Positions 47,124 through 56,684 of a stretch of DNA of 64,000 bases are shown one piece after another; positions within the stretch are counted from its first letter, which is position 1, and every line of letters begins with the position of its first letter. The notes beneath the pieces were generated by a model. It worked only from the letters and a program-made list of their open reading frames with translations. It did no database searches and had not been told where the DNA came from. The stretch spans positions 186,001 to 250,000 of the forward strand of contig NC_021741.1 in NCBI RefSeq assembly GCF_000422085.1. The letters run 5' to 3'. The position numbers were made by a program, and so were the translations under genes. This DNA comes from Serratia liquefaciens ATCC 27592 (GTDB lineage: Bacteria; Pseudomonadota; Gammaproteobacteria; Enterobacterales; Enterobacteriaceae).

Positions 47124-48080
47124 ATGTCTGTTTTTATGGGTTCGTTATGGCATCAAATAGCGCTGTCTTTGCCGCTATTTGTGCTGATCGTGTTGGGATA
47201 TGGGCTTATCCGCTGGGGTAAATGGCCAGCGACCATCACCGACGGTTTAACGCGTTTTGTCTTCTCTTTGGCTCTCCCCGCCATGTTGTTCCGCATGATG
47301 TGCGACTTTTCGCAGCGTCCAGCGGTAGATGCCCGCCTGTTGATCGCCTTTTTCGGCAGTTGCCTGATTGTGTTCGTGATCGGTCGCATCACCGCGCGTC
47401 GGGTGTTTAAACTGGATGGAGTGGCGGGATCGGTTTTCGCGTTGGGTGGAATTTTCTCCAATAACGTGATGCTGGGCCTGCCCATCGCCAGCGTCATGCT
47501 TGGCGAGGCGGCAATCCCATCGGTGGCATTGGTGTTGGTGTTTAACGGCCTGATCCTCTGGACGCTGGTGACTATCTCCATCGAATGGGCGCGCAATGGT
47601 TCGCCGACGCTGCAGGGCTTTATCAAAACGGCGCGTAGCGTGCTGACCAACCCGCTGATTATCGGCATTCTTTCCGGCACGCTGTTCAGCCTGACCGGGT
47701 TGCCGCTGCCGACGTTTGTCGACCAGCCGGTCAGCATGCTTGGTCAGGTTGCCGCACCGCTGTCGCTGGTAGTGCTGGGTATGGGGCTGGCGGAGTATCG
47801 CATCAGCGAAGGCTGGCGCCTCAGCAGCGGCATCTGTTTCCTCAAGCTAATTGTTCAACCGCTGATCATCTGGCTACTGGCCTGGATGATGGACCTGCCG
47901 CCGATGGAAACCCGGGTGGTGGTGTTGCTGGGTTCGATGGCGGTCGGGGTCAATGTTTACCTGATGTCACGCCAGTTCAACGTATTGACCGGGCCTGCCG
48001 CCACCAGCCTGGTGATGTCCACCGTGCTGGCAGCAGTGACTACGCCATTGATCCTGACCATCATGGGCGTGCGGGGCTAG
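47124..48080 (+). CDS. AEC family transporter
   Basis: The 318-residue product belongs to the auxin efflux carrier family of membrane transporters: about ten spans, an N-terminal FVLIVLGYGLIRWG, a central GGIFSNNVMLGLPIASVMLGE with the NN motif typical of the family, and GMGLAEYRI. GGAAGGG lies before the ATG at 47124. The substrate is unknown. In E. coli yhhA follows ugpQ directly; this gene is an insertion. Its 3' end overlaps the convergent yhhA-like gene by 20 bases. Confidence 0.82.
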   Translation: MSVFMGSLWHQIALSLPLFVLIVLGYGLIRWGKWPATITDGLTRFVFSLALPAMLFRMMCDFSQRPAVDARLLIAFFGSCLIVFVIGRITARRVFKLDGVAGSVFALGGIFSNNVMLGLPIASVMLGEAAIPSVALVLVFNGLILWTLVTISIEWARNGSPTLQGFIKTARSVLTNPLIIGILSGTLFSLTGLPLPTFVDQPVSMLGQVAAPLSLVVLGMGLAEYRISEGWRLSSGICFLKLIVQPLIIWLLAWMMDLPPMETRVVVLLGSMAVGVNVYLMSRQFNVLTGPAATSLVMSTVLAAVTTPLILTIMGVRG

Positions 48081-48390
48081 CCGGCAGCGGTGCCTGGGGG
48101 ACTGCAGGTGCTGTGCGGTTAAATGGGCTGCGCGGCTGGTTGCCGTTGGGTAACAACTTCCCACCGTTTGGCGCCGTTTGCTGCAGTTGTTGCTGGTTAT
48201 TATCGAACTGCCGCTGCTGTTGCAGGCGGCGCTGATCCAGCTGCTGATTATTCAGCATACGCTGTTGCTGCGCCTGTTGAGTGCGTTGGTTGAGAAACTG
48301 CTGTTGCGAGCTGAGCTCGGTGACGCCGTTGGCCGCGGTGGCCAATCCGGACAGCAGCAACAGGCCATAGAGCAGATGATAACTTTTCAT
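48061..48390 (-). CDS. yhhA: YhhA-like glutamine-rich periplasmic protein (DUF2756)
   Basis: The 109-residue product has a signal peptide (MKSYHLLYGLLLLSGLATA) and a body very rich in Gln, Arg and Asn (for example NQRTQQAQQQRMLNNQQ), followed by a Pro-rich tail. This fits the DUF2756 proteins such as E. coli YhhA, which also lies next to ugpQ. Low complexity limits homology, so the name rests partly on position. GAGGAG precedes the ATG. Function is unknown. Confidence 0.75.
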   Translation of the reverse strand: MKSYHLLYGLLLLSGLATAANGVTELSSQQQFLNQRTQQAQQQRMLNNQQLDQRRLQQQRQFDNNQQQLQQTAPNGGKLLPNGNQPRSPFNRTAPAVPQAPLPASPARP

Positions 48391-48540
48391 GATGTTCTCC
48401 TCGTCTTTTATTAAGCCTAACCCAGCGGTGCAAATTTGCTGAAAGTTTGTATTTTGCTCAGATGTAAACCTTCTTTTCGCTACACCCCTTTCTGCCTTCC
48501 GTTACAATCGCCCTTTCTGAATCTTTAGGGTGAACCCATC

Positions 48541-49404
48541 GTGCTGCTTCTGGTGATTACTACCATCCTGTGGGCATTTTCTTTCAGCCTGATTGGCGAA
48601 TACCTGGCGGGCCAGGTCGACAGCTGGTTCTCGGTGCTGATGCGCATCGGCCTGGCGGCGGCGGTGTTCCTGCCTTTCCTGCGCTGGCGCAACATCAAGC
48701 CAAAAGTGATCCTGTTGTACATGCTGGTGGGGGCTTGCCAGCTTGGCATCATGTATCTGTTCAGCTTCCGCGCGTACATGTACCTGACGGTGCCGGAATT
48801 CCTGCTGTTTACCGTGCTGACGCCGCTGTACGTTACGCTGATTTATGACTTGATCAGTGGACAGCGCCTGCGCTGGGGTTATGTGTTCAGTGCGCTATTG
48901 GCGGTGCTGGGCGCTGCGATTATTCGATATCATCAATTGAGCGAGCATTTTTGGTGGGGGCTGTTGCTGGTGCAGGCGGCGAACATCAGCTTTGCCATCG
49001 GCATGGTCGGTTACAAACGGTTGATGGAAGTGCACCCGCTGCCGCAACACACCGCATTTTCCTGGTTCTATCTGGGGGCCTTGGTCGTGGCGGTGGTCGC
49101 CTGGTGCCTGTGGGGCAATCCGCAGCAGCTGCCAACCACTAACCTGCAGTGGGGCATTCTGGTCTGGCTGGGCGTAGTGGCTTCCGGGCTGGGTTATTTC
49201 ATGTGGAACTACGGCGCAACGCAGGTGGATGCCGGTACTTTGGGCATCATGAATAACATGCATGTGCCGGCAGGACTGTTGGTTAATCTGGCCATCTGGC
49301 AGCAACAGCCGCATTGGCCAAGTTTCATTATCGGCGGGGCGGTGATTGTCGCTTCGCTGTGGGTGCATCGCCGTTGGGTGGCGCCTAAAATAGTCAGCAA
49401 ATAA
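48541..49404 (+). CDS. yigM: DMT family transporter YigM (biotin uptake)
   Basis: YigM is a ten-span drug/metabolite transporter family protein that imports biotin in E. coli. The 287-residue product begins (GTG start) with LLLVITTILWAFSFSLIGEYLAGQVDSWF and ends near GALVILAS-like ASLWVHRRWVAPKIVSK, closely matching E. coli YigM (299 residues). An AGGGTGA sequence lies upstream. It neighbours metR/metE as in E. coli, but yigL, its other E. coli neighbour, is 48 kb away. Confidence 0.94.
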   Translation: MLLLVITTILWAFSFSLIGEYLAGQVDSWFSVLMRIGLAAAVFLPFLRWRNIKPKVILLYMLVGACQLGIMYLFSFRAYMYLTVPEFLLFTVLTPLYVTLIYDLISGQRLRWGYVFSALLAVLGAAIIRYHQLSEHFWWGLLLVQAANISFAIGMVGYKRLMEVHPLPQHTAFSWFYLGALVVAVVAWCLWGNPQQLPTTNLQWGILVWLGVVASGLGYFMWNYGATQVDAGTLGIMNNMHVPAGLLVNLAIWQQQPHWPSFIIGGAVIVASLWVHRRWVAPKIVSK

Positions 49405-49406
49405 AC

Positions 49407-49430
49407 GGGCAGCCCAAGCGCGAGCTGCCC
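49407..49430. terminator. Bidirectional hairpin, yigM/metR
   Basis: GGGCAGC/GCTGCCC (7 bp, 10-base loop) lies between the convergent yigM and metR stops. Confidence 0.6.
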
Positions 49431-49436
49431 TGATAT

Positions 49437-50387
49437 TTAGGGTTGCGAAGCCAGCGGTTTGACGCTGGCGACACCGGCGCTTGGGCGTGCAGCATCACGC
49501 ACGAATGGCAGATGGTTGCAGGCATGTTGCCGAGCCGAGCGGATAAAGGCTTCGGTGACGGCCTGGCGCTGTTCACCGTCGCGTACCGCCGCGTACAGGC
49601 GGCTCCAAAGCCCATCCCCCAGGGTTTTGGTCACCACTAACCCCTGGCGTTCAAAACTTTCCACCACCCAGTGTGGCAACGCCGCGATCCCCATGCGGGC
49701 CGATACCATCTGGATCAGCAACAGGGTGTTATCCACGTTTTTCAGCGCCGGGCTGATGCCTGCGGGCTGCAGGAAATGGCGCCAGATATCCAGTCTCTGA
49801 CGCTGTACCGGGTAAATCATCAGCGTTTCGTCAATCAAATCTTCAGGCTCAATGTGCAGCTTGCTGGCCAATGGATGATCCGGCGCCAGCACCAGGCGTA
49901 CTTCGAAATCAAACATCGGTGAATAGTGCAGCCCACTGCGCGGCAGAATGTCGGAGGTCAGCACCAGATCCAGTTCACCCTGTTGCAGCGCCGGCTGCGG
50001 ATCAAAGGTCACGCCGGATTTGAAGTCCATGATCACCTGTGGCCAACTCTGACGGAAGTTATCCAGCGCGGGCGTCAGCCATTGAATGCAGCTGTGGCAT
50101 TCAATGGCGATGCGCAACGTGGCCTGATGAGGTTCGTGACACGCCTGTAGCGCGTGCTGGATTTGCGGCAGTACCTGTTCTGCCAACTGCAACAGGATCT
50201 CTCCCTGCGCGGTAAAGCGCAGCGGCTGGCTTTTGCGAACGAACAGCTTGAAGCCCAGACGCTGCTCCAGATCGCTGAACTGATGCGACAGAGCAGACTG
50301 TGTCTGATGGAGTTGGGCCGCCGCGGCCGCCAGCGAGCCGGTATTGCGCAGCGCCTGCAGCGTCCGTAAGTGTTTCAGTTCGATCAT
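49437..50387 (-). CDS. metR: LysR-type methionine regulator MetR
   Basis: MetR activates metE and other methionine genes with homocysteine as co-effector and represses itself. The 316-residue product has the LysR winged HTH (residues 1-60, [42 protein letters not shown]) and the effector domain; E. coli MetR has 317 residues. It is divergent from metE across 105 bases that hold MetR- and MetJ-like sites. Confidence 0.97.
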   Translation of the reverse strand: MIELKHLRTLQALRNTGSLAAAAAQLHQTQSALSHQFSDLEQRLGFKLFVRKSQPLRFTAQGEILLQLAEQVLPQIQHALQACHEPHQATLRIAIECHSCIQWLTPALDNFRQSWPQVIMDFKSGVTFDPQPALQQGELDLVLTSDILPRSGLHYSPMFDFEVRLVLAPDHPLASKLHIEPEDLIDETLMIYPVQRQRLDIWRHFLQPAGISPALKNVDNTLLLIQMVSARMGIAALPHWVVESFERQGLVVTKTLGDGLWSRLYAAVRDGEQRQAVTEAFIRSARQHACNHLPFVRDAARPSAGVASVKPLASQP

Positions 50388-50399
50388 GAGAGTCCTTCA
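50387..50399. promoter_or_regulatory. Putative MetR site
   Basis: TGAG-AGTCC-TTCA matches the MetR form TGAA-N5-TTCA at 7 of 8 fixed bases. It overlaps the metR start, fitting autoregulation. Confidence 0.4.
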
Positions 50400-50459
50400 C
50401 AGTGACAGTGAATAAATTGCGCTTGTGGTTAATACAGTACCTGCGGATTATGGATGTGT

Positions 50460-50475
50460 AAACATCTGGACGGCT
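50460..50475. promoter_or_regulatory. Two tandem MetJ met-boxes before metE
   Basis: AAACATCT and GGACGGCT lie head to tail and each matches the met-box AGACGTCT at 6 of 8 bases. MetJ with S-adenosylmethionine binds such pairs and would repress metE. Confidence 0.55.
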
Positions 50476-50492
50476 AAATGGGGAATATGACG

Positions 50493-52769
50493 ATGGCAAT
50501 TTTAAATCACACACTGGGTTTTCCTCGCGTTGGGCTAAGACGTGAGCTGAAAAAAGCTCAGGAAAGCTACTGGGCTGGTAACTCAACGCAGGAAGAACTG
50601 TTGGCGGTTGGCCGCGAGCTGCGCGCTCGCCATTGGCAACAACAACAGCAGGCCGGAGTGGATTTGGTGCCGGTCGGCGATTTCGCTTGGTACGACCATG
50701 TATTGACCACCAGCCTGCTGCTGGGCAACGTGCCGGCACGTCATCAGAATGCGGATGGCTCAATCGATCTGGATACGCTATTCCGCATCGGCCGTGGTCG
50801 CGCACCAACCGGAAAACCGGCAGCGGCGGCAGAAATGACCAAATGGTTTAACACCAACTACCACTACATGGTGCCTGAGTTCCACAAAGGCCAGCAGTTC
50901 AAACTGGGATGGACCCAACTGCTGGAAGAAGTGGACGAAGCGCTGGCTCTGGGCCACAAAATCAAGCCGGTGTTGCTGGGGCCGGTGACCTATCTGTGGC
51001 TGGGTAAAGTGAAAGGCGAAGCGTTTGACCGTTTGTCGCTGCTGAAAGACATCCTGCCGGTTTACCAGCAGGTGCTGGCTGAATTGGCGCAACGCGGCGT
51101 GGAGTGGGTACAAATTGACGAGCCAGCACTGGTGCTGGAATTGCCGCAGGAATGGCTGAACGCCTTCAAGCCAGCTTACGAAGCGCTGCAAGGTCAGGTA
51201 AAACTGCTGCTGACCACCTACTTCGACAGCGTGGGCCATAATCTCGACACCGTCCGCGAGCTACCGGTTCAGGGGCTGCACGTTGATCTGGTTGCCGGTC
51301 ATGACGATATCGACGCATTGAACAAGGCGCTGCCCAAAGCGTGGCTGCTGTCATTGGGCGTCATCAATGGTCGCAACGTCTGGCGTGCGGATCTGAGCAG
51401 TTGGTTTGAACGCCTGCAGCCGTTGGTCGGCAGCCGCCCACTGTGGATCGGCACTTCCTGTTCACTGCTGCACAGCCCTATCGATCTGAGCGTGGAAACT
51501 CGCTTGGACGAAGAGGTGAAAAGCTGGTTCGCCTTTGCTCTGCAAAAATGCACCGAATTGGCCCTGTTGAGCGCGGCGCTGAACGCACCGGGTGCAGAAA
51601 AGCAGGCCGAACTGGACGCCTATAGCGCACCAATCCGCGCTCGTCGCCAGTCCAGCCGCGTGCATAATGCGCAGGTAAGCCAACGCCTGGCGGCGATTAC
51701 CGCACAGGACAGCGAACGTCAGCGCCCTTACGCCGAGCGTGCTCAGGCACAGCGTGCGCGCTTTAACCTGCCGGCCTGGCCGACCACCACGATAGGGTCT
51801 TTCCCGCAAACCACGGAAATTCGCGGCCTGCGTTTGGACTTCAAGCAGGGGCGTTTGGACGGCAATAACTACCGCACCAGCATTAGCGAACACATCAAAC
51901 AGGCGATCGTTGAACAAGAACGCCTGGGGCTGGACGTGTTGGTGCACGGCGAAGCCGAGCGTAACGACATGGTGGAATATTTCGGTGAAAACCTCGACGG
52001 CTTCGTGTTCACTCAAAACGGCTGGGTACAGAGCTACGGTTCCCGCTGCGTAAAACCGCCGGTGATCATTGGCGATATCAGTCGCCTTGAAGCCATTACC
52101 GTCGAGTGGGCGAAGTATGCTCAGTCGCTGACCGACAAGCCGGTAAAAGGTATGCTGACCGGTCCGGTCACCATTCTCTGCTGGTCGTTCCCGCGCGAAG
52201 ACGTGACCCGCGAAGTGATCGCCAAACAGATTGCCTTGGCGTTGCGCGACGAAGTGGAAGATCTGGAAAAAGCCGGTATCGGCATTATCCAGATTGATGA
52301 GCCTGCACTGCGCGAAGGTTTGCCGCTGCGTCGATCCGACTGGGTTGCCTATCTGAACTGGGCGGTGGAGGCTTTCAAACTGAACGCCGCTGTCGCGCAA
52401 GACGACACGCAGATCCACACTCACATGTGTTATTGCGAGTTCAACGACATCATGGACTCCATTGCGGCGCTGGATGCCGACGTGATCACCATCGAAACCT
52501 CGCGTTCTGATATGGATCTGCTGGAAGCCTTCAAAGAGTTTGAGTACCCGAATGAGATTGGCCCGGGCGTGTATGACATCCACTCGCCGAACGTGCCAAG
52601 CGTGGAATGGATCGAAGCGCTGCTGCGCAAAGCTGCGCAGAACATCCCGGCTGAGCGTCTGTGGGTGAACCCGGACTGCGGCCTGAAAACCCGCGGCTGG
52701 CCGGAAACCCGTCAGTCGCTGACCAACATGGTGCTGGCCGCACAGCGCCTGCGTGAACAGCAAGTCTGA
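50493..52769 (+). CDS. metE: Cobalamin-independent methionine synthase
   Basis: MetE makes methionine by moving the methyl group of 5-methyltetrahydropteroyltri-L-glutamate to homocysteine, without vitamin B12. The 758-residue product starts [27 protein letters not shown] and has the zinc-site segments [10 protein letters not shown] and [12 protein letters not shown]. coli MetE has 753 residues. The ATG at 50493 is preferred because GGGGA lies 8 bases upstream and E. coli starts there; ATGs at 50478 and 50487 are less suitable. A strong terminator follows. Confidence 0.97.
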   Translation: MAILNHTLGFPRVGLRRELKKAQESYWAGNSTQEELLAVGRELRARHWQQQQQAGVDLVPVGDFAWYDHVLTTSLLLGNVPARHQNADGSIDLDTLFRIGRGRAPTGKPAAAAEMTKWFNTNYHYMVPEFHKGQQFKLGWTQLLEEVDEALALGHKIKPVLLGPVTYLWLGKVKGEAFDRLSLLKDILPVYQQVLAELAQRGVEWVQIDEPALVLELPQEWLNAFKPAYEALQGQVKLLLTTYFDSVGHNLDTVRELPVQGLHVDLVAGHDDIDALNKALPKAWLLSLGVINGRNVWRADLSSWFERLQPLVGSRPLWIGTSCSLLHSPIDLSVETRLDEEVKSWFAFALQKCTELALLSAALNAPGAEKQAELDAYSAPIRARRQSSRVHNAQVSQRLAAITAQDSERQRPYAERAQAQRARFNLPAWPTTTIGSFPQTTEIRGLRLDFKQGRLDGNNYRTSISEHIKQAIVEQERLGLDVLVHGEAERNDMVEYFGENLDGFVFTQNGWVQSYGSRCVKPPVIIGDISRLEAITVEWAKYAQSLTDKPVKGMLTGPVTILCWSFPREDVTREVIAKQIALALRDEVEDLEKAGIGIIQIDEPALREGLPLRRSDWVAYLNWAVEAFKLNAAVAQDDTQIHTHMCYCEFNDIMDSIAALDADVITIETSRSDMDLLEAFKEFEYPNEIGPGVYDIHSPNVPSVEWIEALLRKAAQNIPAERLWVNPDCGLKTRGWPETRQSLTNMVLAAQRLREQQV

Positions 52770-52796
52770 TAGCGACTTTTGGGTGTAGATTATTCT

Positions 52797-52817
52797 GGGC
52801 GCTTCGGCGCCCTTTTT
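52797..52817 (+). terminator. Rho-independent terminator after metE
   Basis: GGGCGC-TTCG-GCGCCC followed by TTTTT is a classical terminator. Confidence 0.92.
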
Positions 52818-52861
52818 CATATCGCAAATGACTGCCGATCGGGCAGCCTTAAGATGAGAGG

Positions 52862-53698
52862 CTATTTAACGCCTGGCACTCCGTGCTGTGCGAACCAAGC
52901 CAGCATACGTTGCCAGCCATCCTCTGCCGCTTCGGCGTTGTAGCTGGGCCGGTAGTCGGCATTGAAGGCATGGCCGGCCTCGGGATACACCACGATCTCG
53001 GCATTGGCGTTGGCCGCGCGGATCGCCTGACGCATGCTTTCCACCGTCTCCAGCGGGATGCTGCTGTCCTGGCCGCCGTAAAGTCCCAGCACCGGTGCCG
53101 TCAGCTGTGTCGCAACGTCGACCGGGTGTTTTGGCGAATTCAGCGTTTTTTCACCCACCAACCTACCGTACCAGGCCACCGCAGCCTTTAACTGCGGGTT
53201 GTGCGCGGCATAGAGCCAGCTAATACGCCCGCCCCAGCAGAAACCGGTAATCGCCAGCTTGCCGGCATCGCCGCCGTGGCGCGTTGCCCAATGGGCAGCA
53301 TGATCCAGATCCGCCAGCACCTGACGATCCGGCACCTTGCTCACCAGATTCTGGAACAGTTCACTGATATCGGTGTATTCCCGGGCATCCCCTTGACGGA
53401 AGTACAGTTCCGGCGCTATCGCCAGATAACCCTGCTTCGCCAGACGACGGCACACATCCTGAATATGTTCATGTACGCCAAATATCTCCTGTACCACCAG
53501 AACGACCGGGAAGGGGCCGCTGTGGTCCGCCGGTTTGGCGATATAGGCAGGCAGGTTGTCACCCTGAGAAGGAATGGTGGTTTCCCCGGTATGAATGCCC
53601 TGCTCGTCGGTGAGGATGGTAGAAGCCGCCAGGGGGGTTACAGCCGGGGTGAATCCCCCCTGGGCCTGTTTTAATGTCATCACATGATCGGTTTTCAT
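52862..53698 (-). CDS. dlhH: Dienelactone hydrolase family protein
   Basis: The 278-residue alpha/beta hydrolase resembles E. coli DlhH (YsgA, 271 residues). Catalytic residues are Cys154 (GFCWGG), Asp211 (GGQDSS) and His243 (PEAGHAF). The physiological substrate is not known; relatives open lactone rings of dienelactones. GGAG lies 6 bases before the ATG. Position between metE and udp is as in E. coli. Confidence 0.94.
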   Translation of the reverse strand: MKTDHVMTLKQAQGGFTPAVTPLAASTILTDEQGIHTGETTIPSQGDNLPAYIAKPADHSGPFPVVLVVQEIFGVHEHIQDVCRRLAKQGYLAIAPELYFRQGDAREYTDISELFQNLVSKVPDRQVLADLDHAAHWATRHGGDAGKLAITGFCWGGRISWLYAAHNPQLKAAVAWYGRLVGEKTLNSPKHPVDVATQLTAPVLGLYGGQDSSIPLETVESMRQAIRAANANAEIVVYPEAGHAFNADYRPSYNAEAAEDGWQRMLAWFAQHGVPGVK

Positions 53699-54070
53699 TG
53701 CGGTCTCCGTGCAATCAATAGAGAAAAGCGCTGCGATTAACTATAGGAAAGATTACCCGTTATTGGCATCGAGTGGAGCATTTTCAGTCAAGTCTGTAAA
53801 AAACGATTAAATATCCGGCTTTACCGCGTTTTTATTGTCTTTTTATCATGCTATTACGCAAGTTGACCTGCATTAGTACCATAAGGTGCGTTAGTTCCGC
53901 TTATTCGGGCTAAGTCCCCGACAAACCAAGGCTATTTTTCTGTGACTGCATAGAGGATTTATTGGCAAATCGCCTTGATAAACTCCAAGTAGCAGGGGAA
54001 ACCGGCGGGGCGATTTGTCGACTAGACTGGTGGCTATTGGGGCCAACAGGCGGGCCTTCTTGCTAATTTT

Positions 54071-54086
54071 TGTGACTTTAGTCACA
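54071..54086. promoter_or_regulatory. CRP site (distal) of udp
   Basis: TGTGA-CTTTAG-TCACA is a perfect CRP palindrome. Confidence 0.85.
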
Positions 54087-54098
54087 AGAGTTATGTAG

Positions 54099-54106
54099 AT
54101 TGCATT
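54099..54106. promoter_or_regulatory. CytR-like half-site
   Basis: ATTGCATT differs from the CytR octamer GTTGCATT by one base and lies between the two CRP sites, where CytR binds with CRP in E. coli udp. Confidence 0.4.
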
Positions 54107-54122
54107 CTGTTTCTTTGTCTGT

Positions 54123-54138
54123 AGTGATTGCCGTCACG
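54123..54138. promoter_or_regulatory. CRP site (proximal) of udp
   Basis: AGTGA-TTGCCG-TCACG matches 8 of 10 consensus bases. It lies 52 bases (centre to centre) after the distal site, and TAGAGT at 54160-54165 fits a -10 hexamer placing this site near -41. Confidence 0.7.
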
Positions 54139-54210
54139 AAATTGCGTGGCGATTTTCAGTAGAGTACTTTTTTGTTCCTCCCAATAAACATGATCTATGA
54201 GGAGTCTCGT

Positions 54211-54972
54211 ATGTCTCAATCTGACGTTTTCCATCTCGGCCTGACCAAAAACGATTTACAAGGGGCCCAGCTTGCCATCGTTCCTGGCGATCCGCAGCGC
54301 GTAGAGAAAATTGCCAAGCTGATGGAAAATCCGGTGCACCTGGCTTCCCATCGTGAATTCACCTCCTGGCGTGCAGAGCTGGACGGCAAGGCAGTGATCG
54401 TCTGTTCCACCGGTATCGGCGGTCCTTCGACGTCTATCGCGGTTGAAGAGCTGGCACAGCTGGGTATCCGCACCTTCCTGCGTATCGGCACCACCGGTGC
54501 GATCCAGTCAGACATCAATGTAGGTGACGTTCTGGTCACCACCGCGGCGGTTCGTCTGGACGGTGCCAGCCTGCACTTCGCGCCGATGGAGTTCCCGGCG
54601 GTGGCCGACTTCGCCTGTACTACCGCACTGGTCGAAGCTGCCAAGGCAGCAGGCGCGACCACGCACATCGGCGTAACCGCGTCTTCCGACACCTTCTATC
54701 CAGGCCAGGAACGTTACGATACCTTCTCCGGGCGCGTCGTTAGCCGTTTCAAAGGCTCGATGGAAGAATGGCAATCGATGGGCGTGATGAACTATGAAAT
54801 GGAATCCGCCACGTTGCTGACCATGTGTGCCAGCCAGGGCCTGCGTGCCGGTATGGTTGCCGGTGTGATCGTTAACCGTACCCAGCAGGAAATTCCGAAC
54901 GCGGAAACAATGAAAAACACCGAGAGCAAAGCGGTGCAGATTGTGGTTGATGCGGCGCGTCGCCTGCTGTAA
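54211..54972 (+). CDS. udp: Uridine phosphorylase
   Basis: Udp splits uridine with phosphate to uracil and ribose-1-phosphate in pyrimidine salvage. The 253-residue protein equals the E. coli length; it has the phosphate-binding [13 protein letters not shown] and [16 protein letters not shown] and the ribose-binding [20 protein letters not shown] precedes the ATG at 54211; the frame upstream from 54172 is not used. Control by CRP and CytR is indicated by upstream sites. Confidence 0.98.
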   Translation: MSQSDVFHLGLTKNDLQGAQLAIVPGDPQRVEKIAKLMENPVHLASHREFTSWRAELDGKAVIVCSTGIGGPSTSIAVEELAQLGIRTFLRIGTTGAIQSDINVGDVLVTTAAVRLDGASLHFAPMEFPAVADFACTTALVEAAKAAGATTHIGVTASSDTFYPGQERYDTFSGRVVSRFKGSMEEWQSMGVMNYEMESATLLTMCASQGLRAGMVAGVIVNRTQQEIPNAETMKNTESKAVQIVVDAARRLL

Positions 54973-54987
54973 TCCCTCCGCAATTCA

Positions 54988-55012
54988 ACGGGCCGCCACG
55001 CGGTCCGTTTTT
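54988..55012 (+). terminator. Rho-independent terminator after udp
   Basis: ACGGGCCGC/GCGGTCCGT (one G-T pair) with a CAC loop is followed by TTTTT. Confidence 0.85.
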
Positions 55013-55143
55013 CCATTCAGCCGTAATCTGTTACGGTTATCATCATCAGCGCCATCTTACTGGCCACCTCTTTGACCCGTTGAGCCCGGTTTTACCTTGG
55101 CTCTCAGGTTGCGTTTTATCAGACAATAAACACGAGGACGTCT

Positions 55144-55926
55144 ATGACCGCCCAGATCCTGCTTCATCCTTCATTGGCACCGCTTGATGGCGGCATTAAC
55201 TTTCGCGATCTCGGTGGTAACAGCGTTGCTGATGGCCGCCGCATCAAGCGAGGATTACTGTTCCGTTCCGGGTCGCTGGAGCGCTTGACGGAAAACGACT
55301 GCGCCTTCCTGGCCGGCGTGCCGGTGCGATCGGTACTGGATTACCGCGATCCCGATGAAGTGCAGGCCAAGCCCGATATCCTGTGGCAGGGCGCGGATTA
55401 CCACCATTTTCCTGCTAACCCGTTGAGCAATGAGGTTAATGCCAACCTGGAAAAACTGACCAGCGAAACGCTGGCCGGTTTCGATGCGCGGGCGTTTATG
55501 CTGGAGTTATATCGCCGACTGCCGTTCGGCAATCCGGCCTACCAACAGTTGACTCAGTTGCTGAGCCATACCGACAACGGTGCTATCGTCCAGCACTGTG
55601 CAGTCGGTAAGGACCGCACGGGGGTCGGATCGGCGTTGGTATTGTTCGCACTGGGTGCCGATGAGGCGACGGTGGTGGAAGATTACCTGCTGACCGAAAC
55701 CACGTTGGCGACCTTCCGTGAACAAATGTTGGATCAACTGTCGATTCGTTTAAGTGACTCGGCATTGGGGCAGTTTGCCTATGTGCTTAGCGCCCGAGAA
55801 GAGTTCCTGATGACTGCCCTGGGTTGCATCCGTGACCAATACGGTTCTACCGACCGTTGGCTGGAGGTGGAATACGGGCTGGGGCAAAGCCAGCGAGCAG
55901 CGCTACAGGCGTTCTACCTCGAGTAA
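55144..55926 (+). CDS. Tyrosine-protein phosphatase family protein
   Basis: The 260-residue product has the dual-specificity/tyrosine phosphatase P-loop HCAVGKDRTG (Cys152, Arg158) and the N-terminal INFRDLGGNSVADGRRIKRGLLFRSG typical of the bacterial PtpB/LipA-like family, whose members act on phosphotyrosine, phosphoserine/threonine or phosphoinositides. There is no signal peptide, so it should be cytoplasmic or exported by another route. It stands alone between udp and the DedA gene and is absent from E. coli here. The substrate is unknown. Confidence 0.87.
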   Translation: MTAQILLHPSLAPLDGGINFRDLGGNSVADGRRIKRGLLFRSGSLERLTENDCAFLAGVPVRSVLDYRDPDEVQAKPDILWQGADYHHFPANPLSNEVNANLEKLTSETLAGFDARAFMLELYRRLPFGNPAYQQLTQLLSHTDNGAIVQHCAVGKDRTGVGSALVLFALGADEATVVEDYLLTETTLATFREQMLDQLSIRLSDSALGQFAYVLSAREEFLMTALGCIRDQYGSTDRWLEVEYGLGQSQRAALQAFYLE

Positions 55927-56013
55927 ACCGCGTGGATGTTTAGCCGGGGTTTAACCGACGCCGGCTGGCATTGCGTATCCTTGGGGCAGTAAATCCCGCA
56001 TCAGGAGCCCGTA

Positions 56014-56544
56014 TTGAGCCTCAATGACATTATCCACTGGATCAGCGAGACCGTGCGTCAGCACGAAGGCTGGGCCATCCCGATTATCTTCTTCCTGGCG
56101 TTTGGCGAATCGCTGGCGTTCCTGTCGCTGCTGTTGCCGGCCACGGTGATCTTGCTGGCGCTGGGTGCGCTGATTGGCGAAAGCGGCATTGCCTTTTGGC
56201 CTATCTGGGCCGCCGCCGCTGCGGGCGCTTTCTTTGGTGACTGGCTTTCTTACTGGATTGGCTACCACTATCAAGATCGTGTGGCGCACATGTGGCCGCT
56301 ATCGCGTAATCCGCAGTTGCTGACGCGCGGGCATGCGTTTTTTGAGCGCTGGGGCGTGCTGGGCATTTTCATTGGCCGCTTCTTTGGTCCGTTGCGCGCC
56401 GTGGTCCCGCTGGTTGGTGGCATTTGCGGTATGCCCCAGCGTTATTTTCAGGTGGCGAATATTACTTCGGCGATGATCTGGGCGTTCGGCATTCTCGCGC
56501 CGGGAGCGTTTGGCATCAAGTGGTTAAGCCAGTGGTTTGGCTAA
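56014..56544 (+). CDS. DedA family membrane protein
   Basis: The 176-residue product is a DedA/SNARE-associated (VTT domain) protein: PIIFFLAFGESLAFLSLLLPATVILLALGAL, GDWLSYWIGYH and FIGRFFGPLRAVVPLVGG carry the conserved E, G-D and R-x-x-P-x-x-R positions. DedA proteins flip lipids such as undecaprenyl phosphate or phosphatidylethanolamine or support the proton motive force. The start is TTG at 56014, supported by AGGAG 6 bases upstream. Precise substrate is unknown. Confidence 0.87.
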   Translation: MSLNDIIHWISETVRQHEGWAIPIIFFLAFGESLAFLSLLLPATVILLALGALIGESGIAFWPIWAAAAAGAFFGDWLSYWIGYHYQDRVAHMWPLSRNPQLLTRGHAFFERWGVLGIFIGRFFGPLRAVVPLVGGICGMPQRYFQVANITSAMIWAFGILAPGAFGIKWLSQWFG

Positions 56545-56684
56545 TCTTTGCCTGACTTGCGCAGCGGTTCGCAATAATGCGCCGTCGGGACGAAATCAGG
56601 CTGGACATCCATACAGCATCCCCTTAACGTGACGGGCAGCGGGCGGATAAAACGCCGGAACGGTCAGGTGTAACAGGAGGCAGG

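Larger units (their letters stand above)
53699..54210 (+). promoter_or_regulatory. dlhH/udp divergent region
   Basis: The 512-base gap holds the dlhH promoter and, near udp, two CRP sites 52 bases apart with a CytR-like half-site between them. A 64-codon minus-strand frame at 53891-54085 has no support and is not called. In the left 300 bases nothing else was recognised. Confidence 0.6.

Noticed and set aside
53891..54085. 64-codon minus-strand frame before udp
   Set aside because: No start signal or recognisable protein; low-quality composition for a gene.
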